From contig NC_080051.1 in assembly GCF_026212465.1 (NCBI RefSeq), positions 23,608,727 to 23,672,726 on the forward strand: 64,000 nucleotides of DNA, written 5' to 3'. The notes below the pieces were generated by a model. The model did not search any database. It saw nothing but the letters and a program-made list of their open reading frames with translations, and had not been told where the DNA came from. The stretch is from Amaranthus tricolor. Lineage: Eukaryota; Streptophyta; Magnoliopsida; Caryophyllales; Amaranthaceae. A program made the position numbers and the translations under genes. Below, in pieces: positions 12,001 to 21,155 of the stretch. Position 1 is the first letter of the stretch; every line of letters starts with the position of its first letter.

Positions 12001-15000
12001 TGATTTAAGTTATTAAATAATTAGTTTGAATCAATTCAAAATAAGCTCAATTCATTCTTTAATAGTAAGTTTATTTTATTTAATTGAATTTAGATGACCG
12101 TCAAAAACATGTTTTAGTATAATTTTTATAGCTAAATTAGATTAAACATTTTAGTGATAAACTCTTAACTTGCCCTTGCCTTGTAGCTTATTATGGCTTG
12201 TTTGCACTCGATTTTTATTCATATATATGTTTTTTTGTTGGATTTACATCTTCTTTGAGGGTAGCATGTGCTGACCAATGTCTTTGCAGGTTTCACACAT
12301 ATTTTCGAGCCCAAGCACGCTAGGAATGGTGGCTCCTAAACCTCGAAGGTCTCGAGGGAGGAATGAGATCGAGTCGAGCATAAAAAGATAGAATCCAAGC
12401 CAAGACAAGGAAGAAAACAAGATTTCAGCTAGAGAACGACCACCCATTCTCTATTGTGCAAGATCAAAAAGTGGAACGACCATCCATTCCCAAGGAAACA
12501 ACTACTTGTTCCCTAACCTTGAGCCACAAGTTGTAGAATGAAGATCAGAAAAGGGAATGACCACCCGTTCCAAGGGAATGACCACCCGTTCCCTCAACCT
12601 TAAACAACAACTTGAAGAGTGGAGATCAGAAAGTTGAACGACCATGGTCGTTTCCAAGAGAACGACCATTCGTTCCCTAAAACTTGACCAACAACTTGAA
12701 GATAGGAGATCAAAAAGTTGAACGACCGATCGTTTCCTCTTCGAAGATGGGCTTTTTGGCTTAGCTGCTCTCTTAGCGACCCTTTTACATCATTTTGAAG
12801 GGTTATTCTCTGTTGGGAAGACCTAGGTCTCTTCATCCTTGAGCACTACTATATAAGGGAGAGGTTTTGTAATATGAGAACACATTATCTTTTACATTAC
12901 TTTATATTACTTGTTCTAGCCTAGTTTCAAGAATCATCTTATGCTTTTTAGTTAGTTTCTTCATCTTTGTGCTTAAACTCTAGGTTTTCATCTTCTACAA
13001 TCAACATTGAAAATCACAAAATTTGTTCAATCTATTGGTTTATTGCAAGTTGGGGTTTCTCTTCTTCATCAACCTCCATTGTTGAAGGTTTAAACTTCAA
13101 TATTTTTGTGGGTTTTTTATCTTTGTTTTTCAATTGTTCTCATCTTTTGTAGGTACCTTCTAATACTTGTTTGTGGTTTTCACCATTGTTGCTCAATAGC
13201 TTTATTATTTGGATTGTTGTGTTTGTTGATTATTCAATATCTTATTATATTATCCATTATGAGGTCATTAAGCAATAGAATAAGTAGTGAGTAGTTTTCT
13301 AGGGTTGGGGTTAACTCAACCCTTGTGATGGCTTGTTGATGATGAAACTCTAGGTTATTTTGGGTTGATTAAATGCTTAGATGAGGGATTATTCTATCCA
13401 TTGGTCAAGGATTGTCATGGTTGCTTCTAATATGCAACGAGAGTTGGATTTTGGGTAGTCTAATCCTTGATCAATGGATAGAATCGGATGTGAGGGATCA
13501 ATAAAGATTGAACCTTGCATACACCCTCTCATCTAAAAGCTTTATCCTTCACCTACGAGAGTAGGAAAGGATGAGCAAGCAACGAATAATTTATAGCCCG
13601 AGATCTTCATCTTCACTCACGAGAGTAAGGATGGTGAAAAGTTTGGAGGCAATCCCAAGTCCGATCAAGGATCAGATTGCTCTTTTTAGTGCGATTTGCT
13701 ACCGGCCCTTTAATAACCCTTCAGAAGCTAGAGTATCGCCATCAAATAGTCATCATGAATGAGTTAGTCCTACCCCCTCTTTATCATTGATTGTTAACCG
13801 TTATTTCTTTTGCAGACACTCTTTGTTATCGTTTCCAACAAACCCCATTTATATCCGACTAATACGCAAAGAAAGTTGCATATCATTGCTCTTTGTGTTC
13901 GACCCGTACGTGCTACAACACCGTGCACTTGCGGTAACTCACATGTTGAGATAAATTTGTGTGAACATTTAATAAGTTGTATTGTTATCCAAATTAATTA
14001 ATTATTTCATCAAAATATGTAGTATTTATAAATTTCTTAAACAAAATACACATGTCAACGTAAAAGCAGCTAAAGATAAAATAAATTTCCACGAGCTTCT
14101 AAACTTGTATCATTATTCACGCTATTAATTAAAGATAAAATAATATTCCATATGGCAACGTAAAAGTAAGAAAGTTAAATGGAATAATTTTCTTGTTGTC
14201 TTCTGCCTACGTGGCATATTGATTATCAGATTGTGAATTTCTATTATGAAGACATTATTCTAAGCTTTAAAAAATAAAGTAAAATTCAACAATATGGCAG
14301 CGTAACAGCAAGAAATCTAAATGGAATAATTTTCCTGGTTATCTTCTACCTACGTGGCATGATGATTATCAGATCGTGAATTTCTATCATGAAAAAAGAA
14401 ATTAATAAACAGAATTATTCAATTAATTAAAGATAAAGTAATACTCCAAATGGTAGCGTAAAAGCAAGAAAGCTAAATGGAATAATTTCATTGGTTATCT
14501 TCTACGTTCCTACGTGAAACAATGATTATCAGAATGTGAATTTCTATAATGAAAAAAGAAATTAGTAAACAGAACAATTAATATTATATGCAATATACAT
14601 AAATTATCGTGAATAATACAATATTTTATTAATCTTTCTACGATAACACTGACTATTGATTAAACATGAATAATACCAACTTAGAGGGTATTATCCTAGA
14701 ATAATACCAACTTTAGTTTATTAACTAATTTATCAATTTTTTTTGTCTTATAATTACCTATAGTTTGATTTTTAACATGTTAGGGATTTTCTAGGAAAAC
14801 ACTCCTTTAAGTTGGTTTTATTCATGGTTAATCAATAGTTGGTATTATCATAGAGAAACTAACAAAATGTTGTATTCTAAAAAAATATTATATGCAATAA
14901 ATACAAATTAGGAAATATAATCAATTGGAGTTAAACATTGGTATGATATCAAAAACAGTAGAATCAATTTATGAAAATTTTATTTAAATGCATTGGTGCT

Positions 15001-16126
15001 GCGCTTCTCTTTAATTGATTGAATCAAGTTGTAATTTCTAGATAGCATTAATAAATCAATTAAATTTCTACATTGAATTTAGTATATGTATGTACTGATA
15101 CGTGCACAATAATATTATCATCAATTTATTGATTAGAGTAATTACTAATATATATTCCTGTGCAATGTACATATATGTTAATTTGTTAATGTATATTATT
15201 GAATACAATTGTTTTATTTTTCTAAACTAACTATTTGAGTTGATCATTAAAAAAAACTTTAATTACTAACTCGAAAGATTTTTAGTAATAAATGAATCTT
15301 CTTGGTTAAATTTTGGCTATTAAAGATAAAATTAAATTCCACATGACAATGTAAATATAAGAAAGCTAAATGGAATATTTTTTGGTTATCTTCTACCTAC
15401 ATGGCATAATAATTATCATTGTGAATTTCAATCATGAAAAGAGAAATTAATAAAAGGAACAATTAAAACAAATTAATGAAAATTTTATTGATACCACTAT
15501 TTTAATAAACAAATTAGGAAATATAATCAATTGGAGTTAAACATTGGTACAATATCAAAAACGGTAGAATCAATTTATGAAAATTTTATTGATACCACAA
15601 TTTTAATTATTTTTTCAATGTAGTTTGGAAATTAATTTTTTATTTTTTCGTTATTTCTTAAATATTCATACATATTTAAGGAAATGATAAAGTGTAATAA
15701 ATTAACTTTTTGAAATATGTCAAACTTGAGGATTATTCCGTAATTTAAATTTTCAAATATGTTCAAAATCAATCTAGCAAAACTATTTTCAATTATTTCA
15801 GTCAATATTGCAAAAATTTGACATAGATAGCAATTAAAATTTATTTATTTTTATGTTCATTATGATTTTTCTAAAAGCTGGTAAGCCTGCATCCTGAGCT
15901 TATACAACATCTGGTTTTTATATTCTCAAAATAAAAATTTGAAAATATTGTATATTTGTATAAGCTAACAATAGTATATACTATGTACTTACATTGTTGT
16001 TTAAATATCATTTGTAAAAATATATTAATATTAAGATCTTCGTACATTGTATAAATTTATTTATACTAGTAAATATTTTAAAATTCATGAAAAATGACAT
16101 ATGTCACATTCTAATAATGCCTCACA

Positions 16127-16186
<60 letters not shown>

Positions 16187-19100
16187 AATAAATAAAACTA
16201 TTAACACCTTAGAAAGTGACAAATGTTGCATTTAAGGATGCCTCACAAATGGCTTTATTTCTTTGTTGAACATTAATGACATGACAACTAAATAAGTTAG
16301 GTTTTAAATAGTTTTTAACTTTTTATTATATTAATTCTTTATACCTAATTAAGAATCTGAATGGATCAAATTCTTCATATTGATATATTTTATCTTCAAG
16401 TAAATTATGAACCATAATATCTCTAAATACGCATAATAAATTTTATAAAAAAAGCATAATAAAAATGTATACATTAAGACAAATGTAACAAGATTGCATA
16501 TTGATATATTTTATCTTCAAAATGTGTCTCAAAAATATTAATGTCATGTTTAGGAATGATGATTTGATTTAGAAATTTGGAATTGACCCAAATTTATTAT
16601 TTGGCAAATCAAAAGTTTTAAAATTTGAATTGGATTAAATTTCACCATTATTTTTGAAGTATTTAAAGTTGAGAATTTGAGAATAACTATCCAAACTTTG
16701 TCATTCTCAAATTCTTCATTTATGATTTCATAATTCAAATTCAAAATTTGAAATGAAATTCTTATTTGCAAACACTACATAATTAAACTTATCTCTTCTT
16801 ACGATGAAATATTCCAAACAGAAAAAATATTAAAAAATAAAGGTAGTAATACTTTAAAAATGCTTTAATATTAAATGAGAAAGGAAATGAGGAGGGTTTT
16901 AAGTTTTAGAATACATAATGGAAAAACTTTATATGTTATTTTACCACTCGTAAATTAGAAATGTGGATCAGGCCATAATAAGGGTTGGAGTAGAATTATT
17001 AAACATGCCAAATTTTATAAGGTTTGGATTATCAATTGTTACAAGGTATTATATTAGAATATGCATATTTTTAAATTCTTTTTAAACTACCGATAACAAA
17101 TCATATTTAATAGTCAACTGAACTTGCAAAAGGATAATTCTAGTTCACTTGATTTTAATTAATTCAATTCATTTTTATTGATTGATACCAATTTTTATTG
17201 ATCAAAAGTGTTTTTTACTAATTGAAATTGATTTTTTTCTTATTGTAATTAATTTTTATTTTTTTTATAAAGTAAATTTGATTTGCATAGATTATAATTG
17301 ATTTTTTTTATTATAATTGATTTTTAGTGATTATAACTGATTTTTACTAATTAAAACTGATTAAATCTAATTTTTACTAATTAATTATTTTTAAGAAAAA
17401 AATTAGTCCACTTGAGGAGTTAGGTAGATTTTTATTAAACTATTTTTAGAGTGGTTAGCAACGAAATAAAGTGAAACATAGAAAGAAAAAGAATATGTTA
17501 GGGATATAGATGAAAACTCTTGACATTCATCCCTTTAAGTCTTATGTATACCACAAAAATAAAACAACAATATATCTTATTAATATAGTCAGTTCGTTCA
17601 TTTATTAATTAAATTATTATTAAAATTATTTTTCAATACTATTATATGTCAATATATTGGTTTATTGTTTTGCTCATGTATACATTTTTGTATAGTAGTA
17701 TTTGTTGCTTTATGTTTTCTTGTTATAACAACTTTCTTATTCTGATTACTAATGTCCTCTCCTCCTCTTGGTGTATTGTTTTTGTGGTTTCCTTTCTTTT
17801 AGTTTTTTGTTTTTATTTTGCAGTGGATTCTTTTTTTATTTATTTATAGGCCTTTAAGTTATATTTTACGTGTATCTACATCTTTTTATCTTACTTGAGT
17901 CGGGAGATTCTTTCGATCACGCTCTCCTTTATGGGTATGAGTTGCTGCCGTCTTTTCCTCCTTAGATCCGTCTTTAGTTTTCTATGAGCGAGAAACATTG
18001 GGTAAAATGATGATAATGAACAGCTTTCTTATTTGTTACTCCCTCCGTTCTTTTTTGATCTTCCACATTACTATAACGGGTAGTTTCAAAAGTACTTCCA
18101 CTTTAGAATACTTTCTATTTTTAGAAAGTTTTTATCTCACTTTTACCCTTTAAAACCCCCCTTTTCTTTTAATGTACAATTTTTCTTTTATTTATAATTA
18201 TTTATCTCTCATACTTTCAATACAATCATTACTTCACATTACTATTTAATTAAAATATACCCACTACAACCCAAAGATTCTATCTTCCTTAATATGTGTG
18301 AAAAATCCAAAGTGGAAGATCAAAAAAGAACGGATAGAGTATGTTTGTTTTCAACTATACTATATAATACTTCCTCCGTTCCATAATACTCGCTACATAA
18401 TCTACTTTTGGCAATCTCATAATCTACTTTATACTCTATACTCTATAATAAAATAATATACTATACTCTATAAAGTAACCTAACACCTATTTTTCCTTTT
18501 TCTTTTTTAATTAACAATAATAAAATACTATACTCTATAAAGTAAATAATCAGCTACAGTGTAGGTCAATCACTTTTCTTAATTCCCGTGCCCATGCAAA
18601 TGTAGCGACTAAAATGGAACGGAGGAAGTAGGAGTATAGGCTTATAGCTGTACTATTCATTTATTTTCAATAACAAGATTTCAAAACTAATATTTTCTCT
18701 CACCAAGTATTCTGCTGTGCTTTTTGTTCAAGCTTCATAGCAGTGCACTTGTCATGACATTATATATGCACATGACATGACATAATGATTTTGAGAAATA
18801 ATAAATTTACATGATAATTCAAACTCATTTTAAATGTATTGGTACTACACTTGTCCCTATTTGATTATTGATTCAATCAAGTTGAAATTTCTAGATAGCA
18901 TTTAATTGACTTAATAAATCAAATTTCTACATTAATTTAGTATATGTACGTACTAATTAATACGTGCACAATAATATTATTATCAATTTATTGATTTTAC
19001 AGTGTTTAATCCACACACGAGTTACTTTAGTAACAAGAAGAAAGTCGTTTAAAATTAACTTAATATTAAAATATAAATTAATTGCCATTTAGAATATTAG

Positions 19101-20818
19101 GAGAATAATTAAGAAAAATGTTTTATATTAATATTTTTATCCATTTAGAAATTTAAGAGCTATAGTCGATGGACATCAACCTTACTTAGGGATACCATTA
19201 ATTTACAACAATTTATCTTAATTATTTTCATGCATAATAAGCCAAAACTTTAATATCCAAAAGATTGGATTTGACTACATATAATGAAGCAATTAATAGA
19301 TTAGTTACGGTGATTGTGCACATGAAATATTTATCAGAGTCTTTTTAATTTTCTACGACTATAACGTGTGTATCTAACTCCATATCCAATGCATTCATGC
19401 CCTCTATGTCATCATCAATCCTTCTCGTCTTCTCTTTAAACCATTTATTAATTTTTCATTTACGACTGCTAGACCCTTTCTTATATTTTTATTTTTTATT
19501 TTATCTTTGAAAAAAGACCAAAATCATGATTCATAGTAGCAATAAACTGATGATTGTCCAAATACAGTAACTAATAAACGAGGTTACTTTAACAAAAGAA
19601 GCTACACCTTCATTCTCATTTTAATTGCTACATATAATCTTTTTTTTTTTTTTTGTTAGTTTTTTATAGTTAGGTTTAGGTATTGGTTTGGCAGCATTAG
19701 TCAACAAATTAACCACATGCGTTTTCTCTTATCATTTAAATCCTACTAAAATTTTGGGTGAGATAATATTATTGTAGCTAGGTTTAGTTATCATAAAAAT
19801 TCTCGAATAAAAAAAATATAGCGAATGATTTTAGACAAGTCAAAAGAAATATTATCTCTAATCCTAAAAGAATACAACATTTTTATTTTTTTATTATATT
19901 ACAAATTAATCCGGCCACTATTTAATGGAATACAACAATATTTTATTCCATTACTAATTTTTAAGAATTTATGAAATCAGATCTTGTTATATAATTTTTA
20001 AATATTAACTTTTTTTTATAATTTTAGATTTAGATTATTAAAAATATTAATAATTAAAATATTATATTACGTTTTGTTGAAACCCAAATATTGCAATTTA
20101 ATTGGTCTTGAAAAGTATGTATAAGTATAACAACCGATTTAAGACGTGAGAATACTTTATTAGCAAAAATTAAAAATTGTCTGTAGAAACAAAAAAGAAA
20201 TTCGAACTGGTAATCCTAAATTTGTTTTTGGCTTTTTTATGTGGTAGACAAATATTTTTCTTAATTCCCATGGTGACTTGAATTTTTAACTTTAGACAAA
20301 ATGTTAAGTTCTTTGTTAAATTAAGTACTTATTCGACCAAATATTGAAAAAGTGTGCCTTAAGGGTGATCGGGGCGTTTGTGCATTTGTTCTTATGAAAA
20401 AAGTCCGTATGAACGATATAAATAACATAAATTTAACAAAAATCTTAACTTTTTGCATACCAAGTAGAAAGCTAGAAGTTTAGGATCACCATGCGGATTA
20501 AACAAACATTTGTGTACCATGCAGTAAAGCTAAAAACTCAAAATCATCGCGCAACATTTAAAAAAAAAAAGTGATGAAAGTACGATAAGGAAGAAAAAAA
20601 AAAGAAGTAGCGACCTGAAGACGCCAAATGTGATCGCGACAAGCTTTAACTTGAAAGCGATTATTGAAGAAATTACGACGAGCTTCTTCCACCTCTTCAA
20701 TGGCGGCTTCTTCAGTGCCATAGCTGGGATCAAATTCCCATGTTTGTCGCCCAACAAAGTTATTGGTACTAAATAAGTATGGATAATTTGCCCCTTCTCC
20801 AATCTTCAACCTCCACAT
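893..20818 (-). CDS. Oxidosqualene cyclase 1 (beta-amyrin synthase-like, diverged), 18 exons
   Basis: Triterpene synthase that should cyclise 2,3-oxidosqualene at the ER membrane. Exons (minus strand): 20818-20615, 11485-11300, 10458-10369, 10274-10077, 8642-8558, 8056-7890, 7436-7245, 7126-7013, 6918-6796, 6325-6203, 5104-5006, 4555-4499, 4309-4263, 4146-4003, 3639-3462, 2847-2770, 1907-1824, 1003-893. All junctions are GT-AG and the sum is 2280 nt (759 aa plus TAA). The start is the ATG opening MWRLKIGEG, the usual N-terminus of the family. MWCYCR (W258, Y260) is the beta-amyrin-type signature, and the catalytic acid motif DCTAE starts at D487. Odd points: YVENTGS where the family has YVECT (Asn566 for a conserved Cys), QTWDCELS with Glu422 where OSC2 has Gly, and the C-terminal end TCLISP instead of KRVPLP. 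Intron 1 is about 9.1 kb and full of repeats. A copia element ends 109 bp upstream of the ATG. The frame and exon lengths are preserved, so it is probably a gene and not a pseudogene; its product is uncertain. Confidence 0.92.
1131..1472. repeat. Dispersed repeat with GAGACGGTCT motif
   Basis: In OSC1 intron 17. Starts around TCTTATATGAGACGGTCTAT and ends near GATGCGTCTTACGC, with internal short repeats of AAGTC-TTAAAATTG type. Related by ends and layout to 6403-6655. Confidence 0.5.
2042..2416. repeat. CACTA-like repeat, copy A
   Basis: In OSC1 intron 16. Inverted ends ACACCACACC and ACACCACAAT. The interior (TTTAGTGTAATAATTATTGG, TTTCACTATAAAGTGATTTA, TATAGTGACATTTATAAGAA) is shared with 27955-28278 and 31146-31365. 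TAGTGACAT blocks are frequent in non-autonomous CACTA elements; the class is inferred. Confidence 0.55.
3135..3392 (-). mobile_element. TRIM-like element, degraded
   Basis: Minus-strand copy in OSC1 intron 15. One terminal repeat starts TGTTAGAGTATATAACATGC at 3392, followed by TGGTATTAGAAG (mutated primer site) and GGATTCGAATCTC. A second TGTTAGAGTATATAAC begins near 3190 and its end decays around 3135. Confidence 0.72.
5214..5410. repeat. Palindromic repeat array 1
   Basis: In OSC1 intron 10. It contains a perfect 31-base palindrome at 5334-5364 (arms AGCTGTTCGCAGTTA around a single G) and a 23-base one at about 5381-5405 (arms GTTCGCAGTTA around C). Single half-sites (CTGCGAACAG) also occur. 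Units are separated by TTTGACTTTTTTTTGACC or its complement. The same units recur at 62672-62950. Confidence 0.8.
5937..6160 (+). mobile_element. TRIM-like element, 3' repeat missing
   Basis: Begins TGTTAGAATATATAATATATC. The left terminal repeat ends CCTTGACA and is followed by TGGTATCAGAG and the internal region, up to GAGGGGCAACA. The right terminal repeat is absent. It lies in OSC1 intron 10, beside exon 10. Confidence 0.75.
6403..6655. repeat. Dispersed repeat with internal 20-bp units
   Basis: In OSC1 intron 9. CTCATCAAGACGGTCTCACG opens it and GTCTTATACAAGACG closes it. Between them CTTAAAGTGATCACTTAT-like units recur about six times. A decayed stretch of the same unit (CTTAAAATGATCAATTATAA) fills about 8060-8430 in intron 5. 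Confidence 0.6.
8701..8983. mobile_element. MITE with long terminal inverted repeats
   Basis: About 280 bp in OSC1 intron 4. The left arm contains GTGAAAACCATCCTTATATG then GAATCGTGAGAACC. The right arm, read inverted, gives GTGCAAACCACGGTTCTATG then CGAATCGTGAGAACC. The middle repeats AAAAGGTGTTAC-like blocks. Its right end abuts the (TA)n microsatellite, which suggests a TA target. Confidence 0.72.
8984..9030. repeat. (TA)n microsatellite
   Basis: About 23 uninterrupted TA units in OSC1 intron 4, bordering the MITE at 8701-8983. Confidence 0.9.
9470..9950. repeat. Dispersed repeat hosting the TRIM
   Basis: Sequence on both sides of the TRIM (TTTATAGTAAATATATTTATTTTATTAATAAACTTA before, and TGTGCGGTTGATTATCTCGCACATCC after, given here as motifs) is found uninterrupted at about 43720-43902 upstream of OSC2. 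Class unknown. Confidence 0.65.
9554..9843 (+). mobile_element. TRIM-like miniature LTR element, intact
   Basis: A 290-bp element in OSC1 intron 4. Terminal direct repeats lie at 9554-9625 and 9771-9843; both begin TGTTAGAGTATATAA and end ACA. TGGTATCAGAGC, a tRNA-iMet primer-binding site, directly follows the left repeat, and a purine tract (GTGAGGGGGCA) precedes the right one. It is flanked by a perfect 5-bp duplication ACTTA (9549-9553, 9844-9848). The homologous sequence near 43790-43830 lacks the insertion and carries a single ACTTA, confirming the boundaries. There is no coding capacity. Confidence 0.9.
10597..10839 (-). mobile_element. tRNA-derived SINE with 11-bp target-site duplication
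   Basis: Minus strand, in OSC1 intron 2. The head reads GCGCTTGTGGCTTAATGGATAG, with TGGCTTAATGG as a pol III A box, followed about 35 bases later by GGGGTTCGTCCCC as the B box. A non-tRNA body and an A/T-rich tail (TTATTTTTTAT) follow. CATACAAGAGT occurs on both sides (10586-10596 and 10840-10850), a perfect 11-bp duplication typical of LINE-mediated SINE insertion. The tRNA fold is incomplete, so this is not a working tRNA gene. Confidence 0.85.
12196..13965 (+). repeat. Probable retroelement remnant in OSC1 intron 1
   Basis: A block of visibly higher GC than its surroundings. It contains tandem repeats (12432-12745), a TATA-like CTATATAAGGGAG at about 12847, and a run ending TGTTCGACCCGTACGTGC and ACCGTGCACTTGCGG near 13900-13935. 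Such a layout is common in non-coding LTR-retroelement remnants, but no protein domain, primer-binding site or matching LTR pair was recognised, so the class is a guess. Confidence 0.4.
12432..12745. repeat. Imperfect tandem repeat (about 95 bp unit)
   Basis: Three to four units, each with GAACGACCA-CCATTCCC or GGAATGACCACCCGTTCC followed by CTTGA-CAACAACTTGAAGA and GAGATCA-AAAGT. Part of the remnant at 12196-13965. Confidence 0.65.
14130..15470. repeat. Local duplications in OSC1 intron 1
   Basis: A unit of about 150 bp with GGCAACGTAAAAG-AAGAAA, CTAAATGGAATAATTTT, GTTATCTTCTACCTACGTGG and GATTATCAGA-TGTGAATTTC appears near 14130, 14276, 14430 and 15317. In addition 14910-14980 recurs at 15512-15590, and 14990-15140 recurs at 18838-18996 (shared TACGTGCACAATAATATTAT). 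No coding potential seen. Confidence 0.65.
16129..16197. repeat. (TAA)n then (TAAA)n microsatellite
   Basis: About 17 TAA units followed by four to five TAAA units in OSC1 intron 1. A short (TAA)n also occurs at 30223-30248. Confidence 0.9.
17110..17440. repeat. AT-rich minisatellite-like element
   Basis: Runs of TTATAATTGATTTTTA and close variants between CTAGTTCACTTGA (about 17141) and, inverted, AGTCCACTTGAGG (about 17405). Possibly a small DNA element expanded internally. Confidence 0.45.
17880..18016 (+). mobile_element. Au-like SINE 3' region
   Basis: Carries CTCTCCTTTATGGGTATGAG, then GTTGCTGCCGTC, then TTTTCTATGAGCGAGAAACA and TTGGGTAAAATGATGATAATG. The same order is found on the minus strand at 42180-42320 and 46161-46290. 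It matches the conserved end of Au-type plant SINEs as I know them; the 5' tRNA-like head is not clear. In OSC1 intron 1. Confidence 0.6.
18039..18339. mobile_element. Stowaway-type MITE
   Basis: 301 bp in OSC1 intron 1. It starts CTCCCTCCGTTCTTTTTTGA and ends with the inverse (TCAAAAAAGAACGGATAGAG). TA duplications flank it at 18037-18038 and 18340-18341. The terminal inverted repeat and TA target are those of Tc1/mariner-related Stowaway elements. Confidence 0.88.
18370..18628. mobile_element. Stowaway-type MITE
   Basis: 259 bp, starts CTTCCTCCGTTCCA and ends TGGAACGGAGGAAG (perfect inverted ends), with TA on each side. It lies 30 bp from the previous MITE in OSC1 intron 1. Internal CTATACTCTATAA motifs recur. 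Confidence 0.88.
18838..18996. repeat. Second copy of the 14990-15140 segment
   Basis: Shares TTGATTCAATCAAGTTG-like, TTTCTAGATAGCATT and ATACGTGCACAATAATATTA blocks with 14990-15140. The copies are about 3.9 kb apart inside the same intron. Confidence 0.65.
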
Positions 20819-20927
20819 AATTTTTTTTATTGATATTTTCTGATTTGATAAAATTATATACCTGTATATTACGTGACTTACTTTATAAAAAACTTTGCTA
20901 CACGGACTCACAAAAATACCACCTCCG

Positions 20928-21155
20928 TGTTGACAAAATATATAGAAAACAGAGGAAAGATAATAATATTCAGCTTAATTCTTTTTTTTTCAATTAAATC
21001 ACCAAACTTCATGCCTTTATATAGGCTTTACACAAAACCACTTAGACTAAAAATAGGAAAACCTAACAATTAGTTACCGACTTATTCAAAAAATAATTAA
21101 TGCTTAAGACTCGGACAAAACTTACAAACATGTTTGAAGCATTCTTCATTCAATA
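20928..21155 (-). repeat. 3' LTR of the copia element
   Basis: 228 bp, bounded on the plus strand by TGTTGAC and CATTCAATA and nearly identical in layout to 25277-25504. In element orientation it runs TATTGAATG...CAACA; the start is TA instead of the canonical TG in both copies, so that change predates insertion. It contains a TATA box and lies directly upstream of OSC1. Confidence 0.93.
21015..21024 (-). promoter_or_regulatory. TATA box in the 3' LTR, upstream of OSC1
   Basis: The minus strand reads CTATATAAAG within GCCTATATAAAGGC. Transcription starting about 30 bp downstream (near 20985) would run through the LTR end and 109 bp of original DNA into the OSC1 start codon at 20818, in the right direction. 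The matching TATA in the 5' LTR would serve the element itself. Confidence 0.6.

Noticed and set aside
893..20818. OSC1 as a pseudogene
   Set aside because: All 18 exons join in frame with canonical splice sites and family-typical lengths; the odd residues are substitutions, not breaks.
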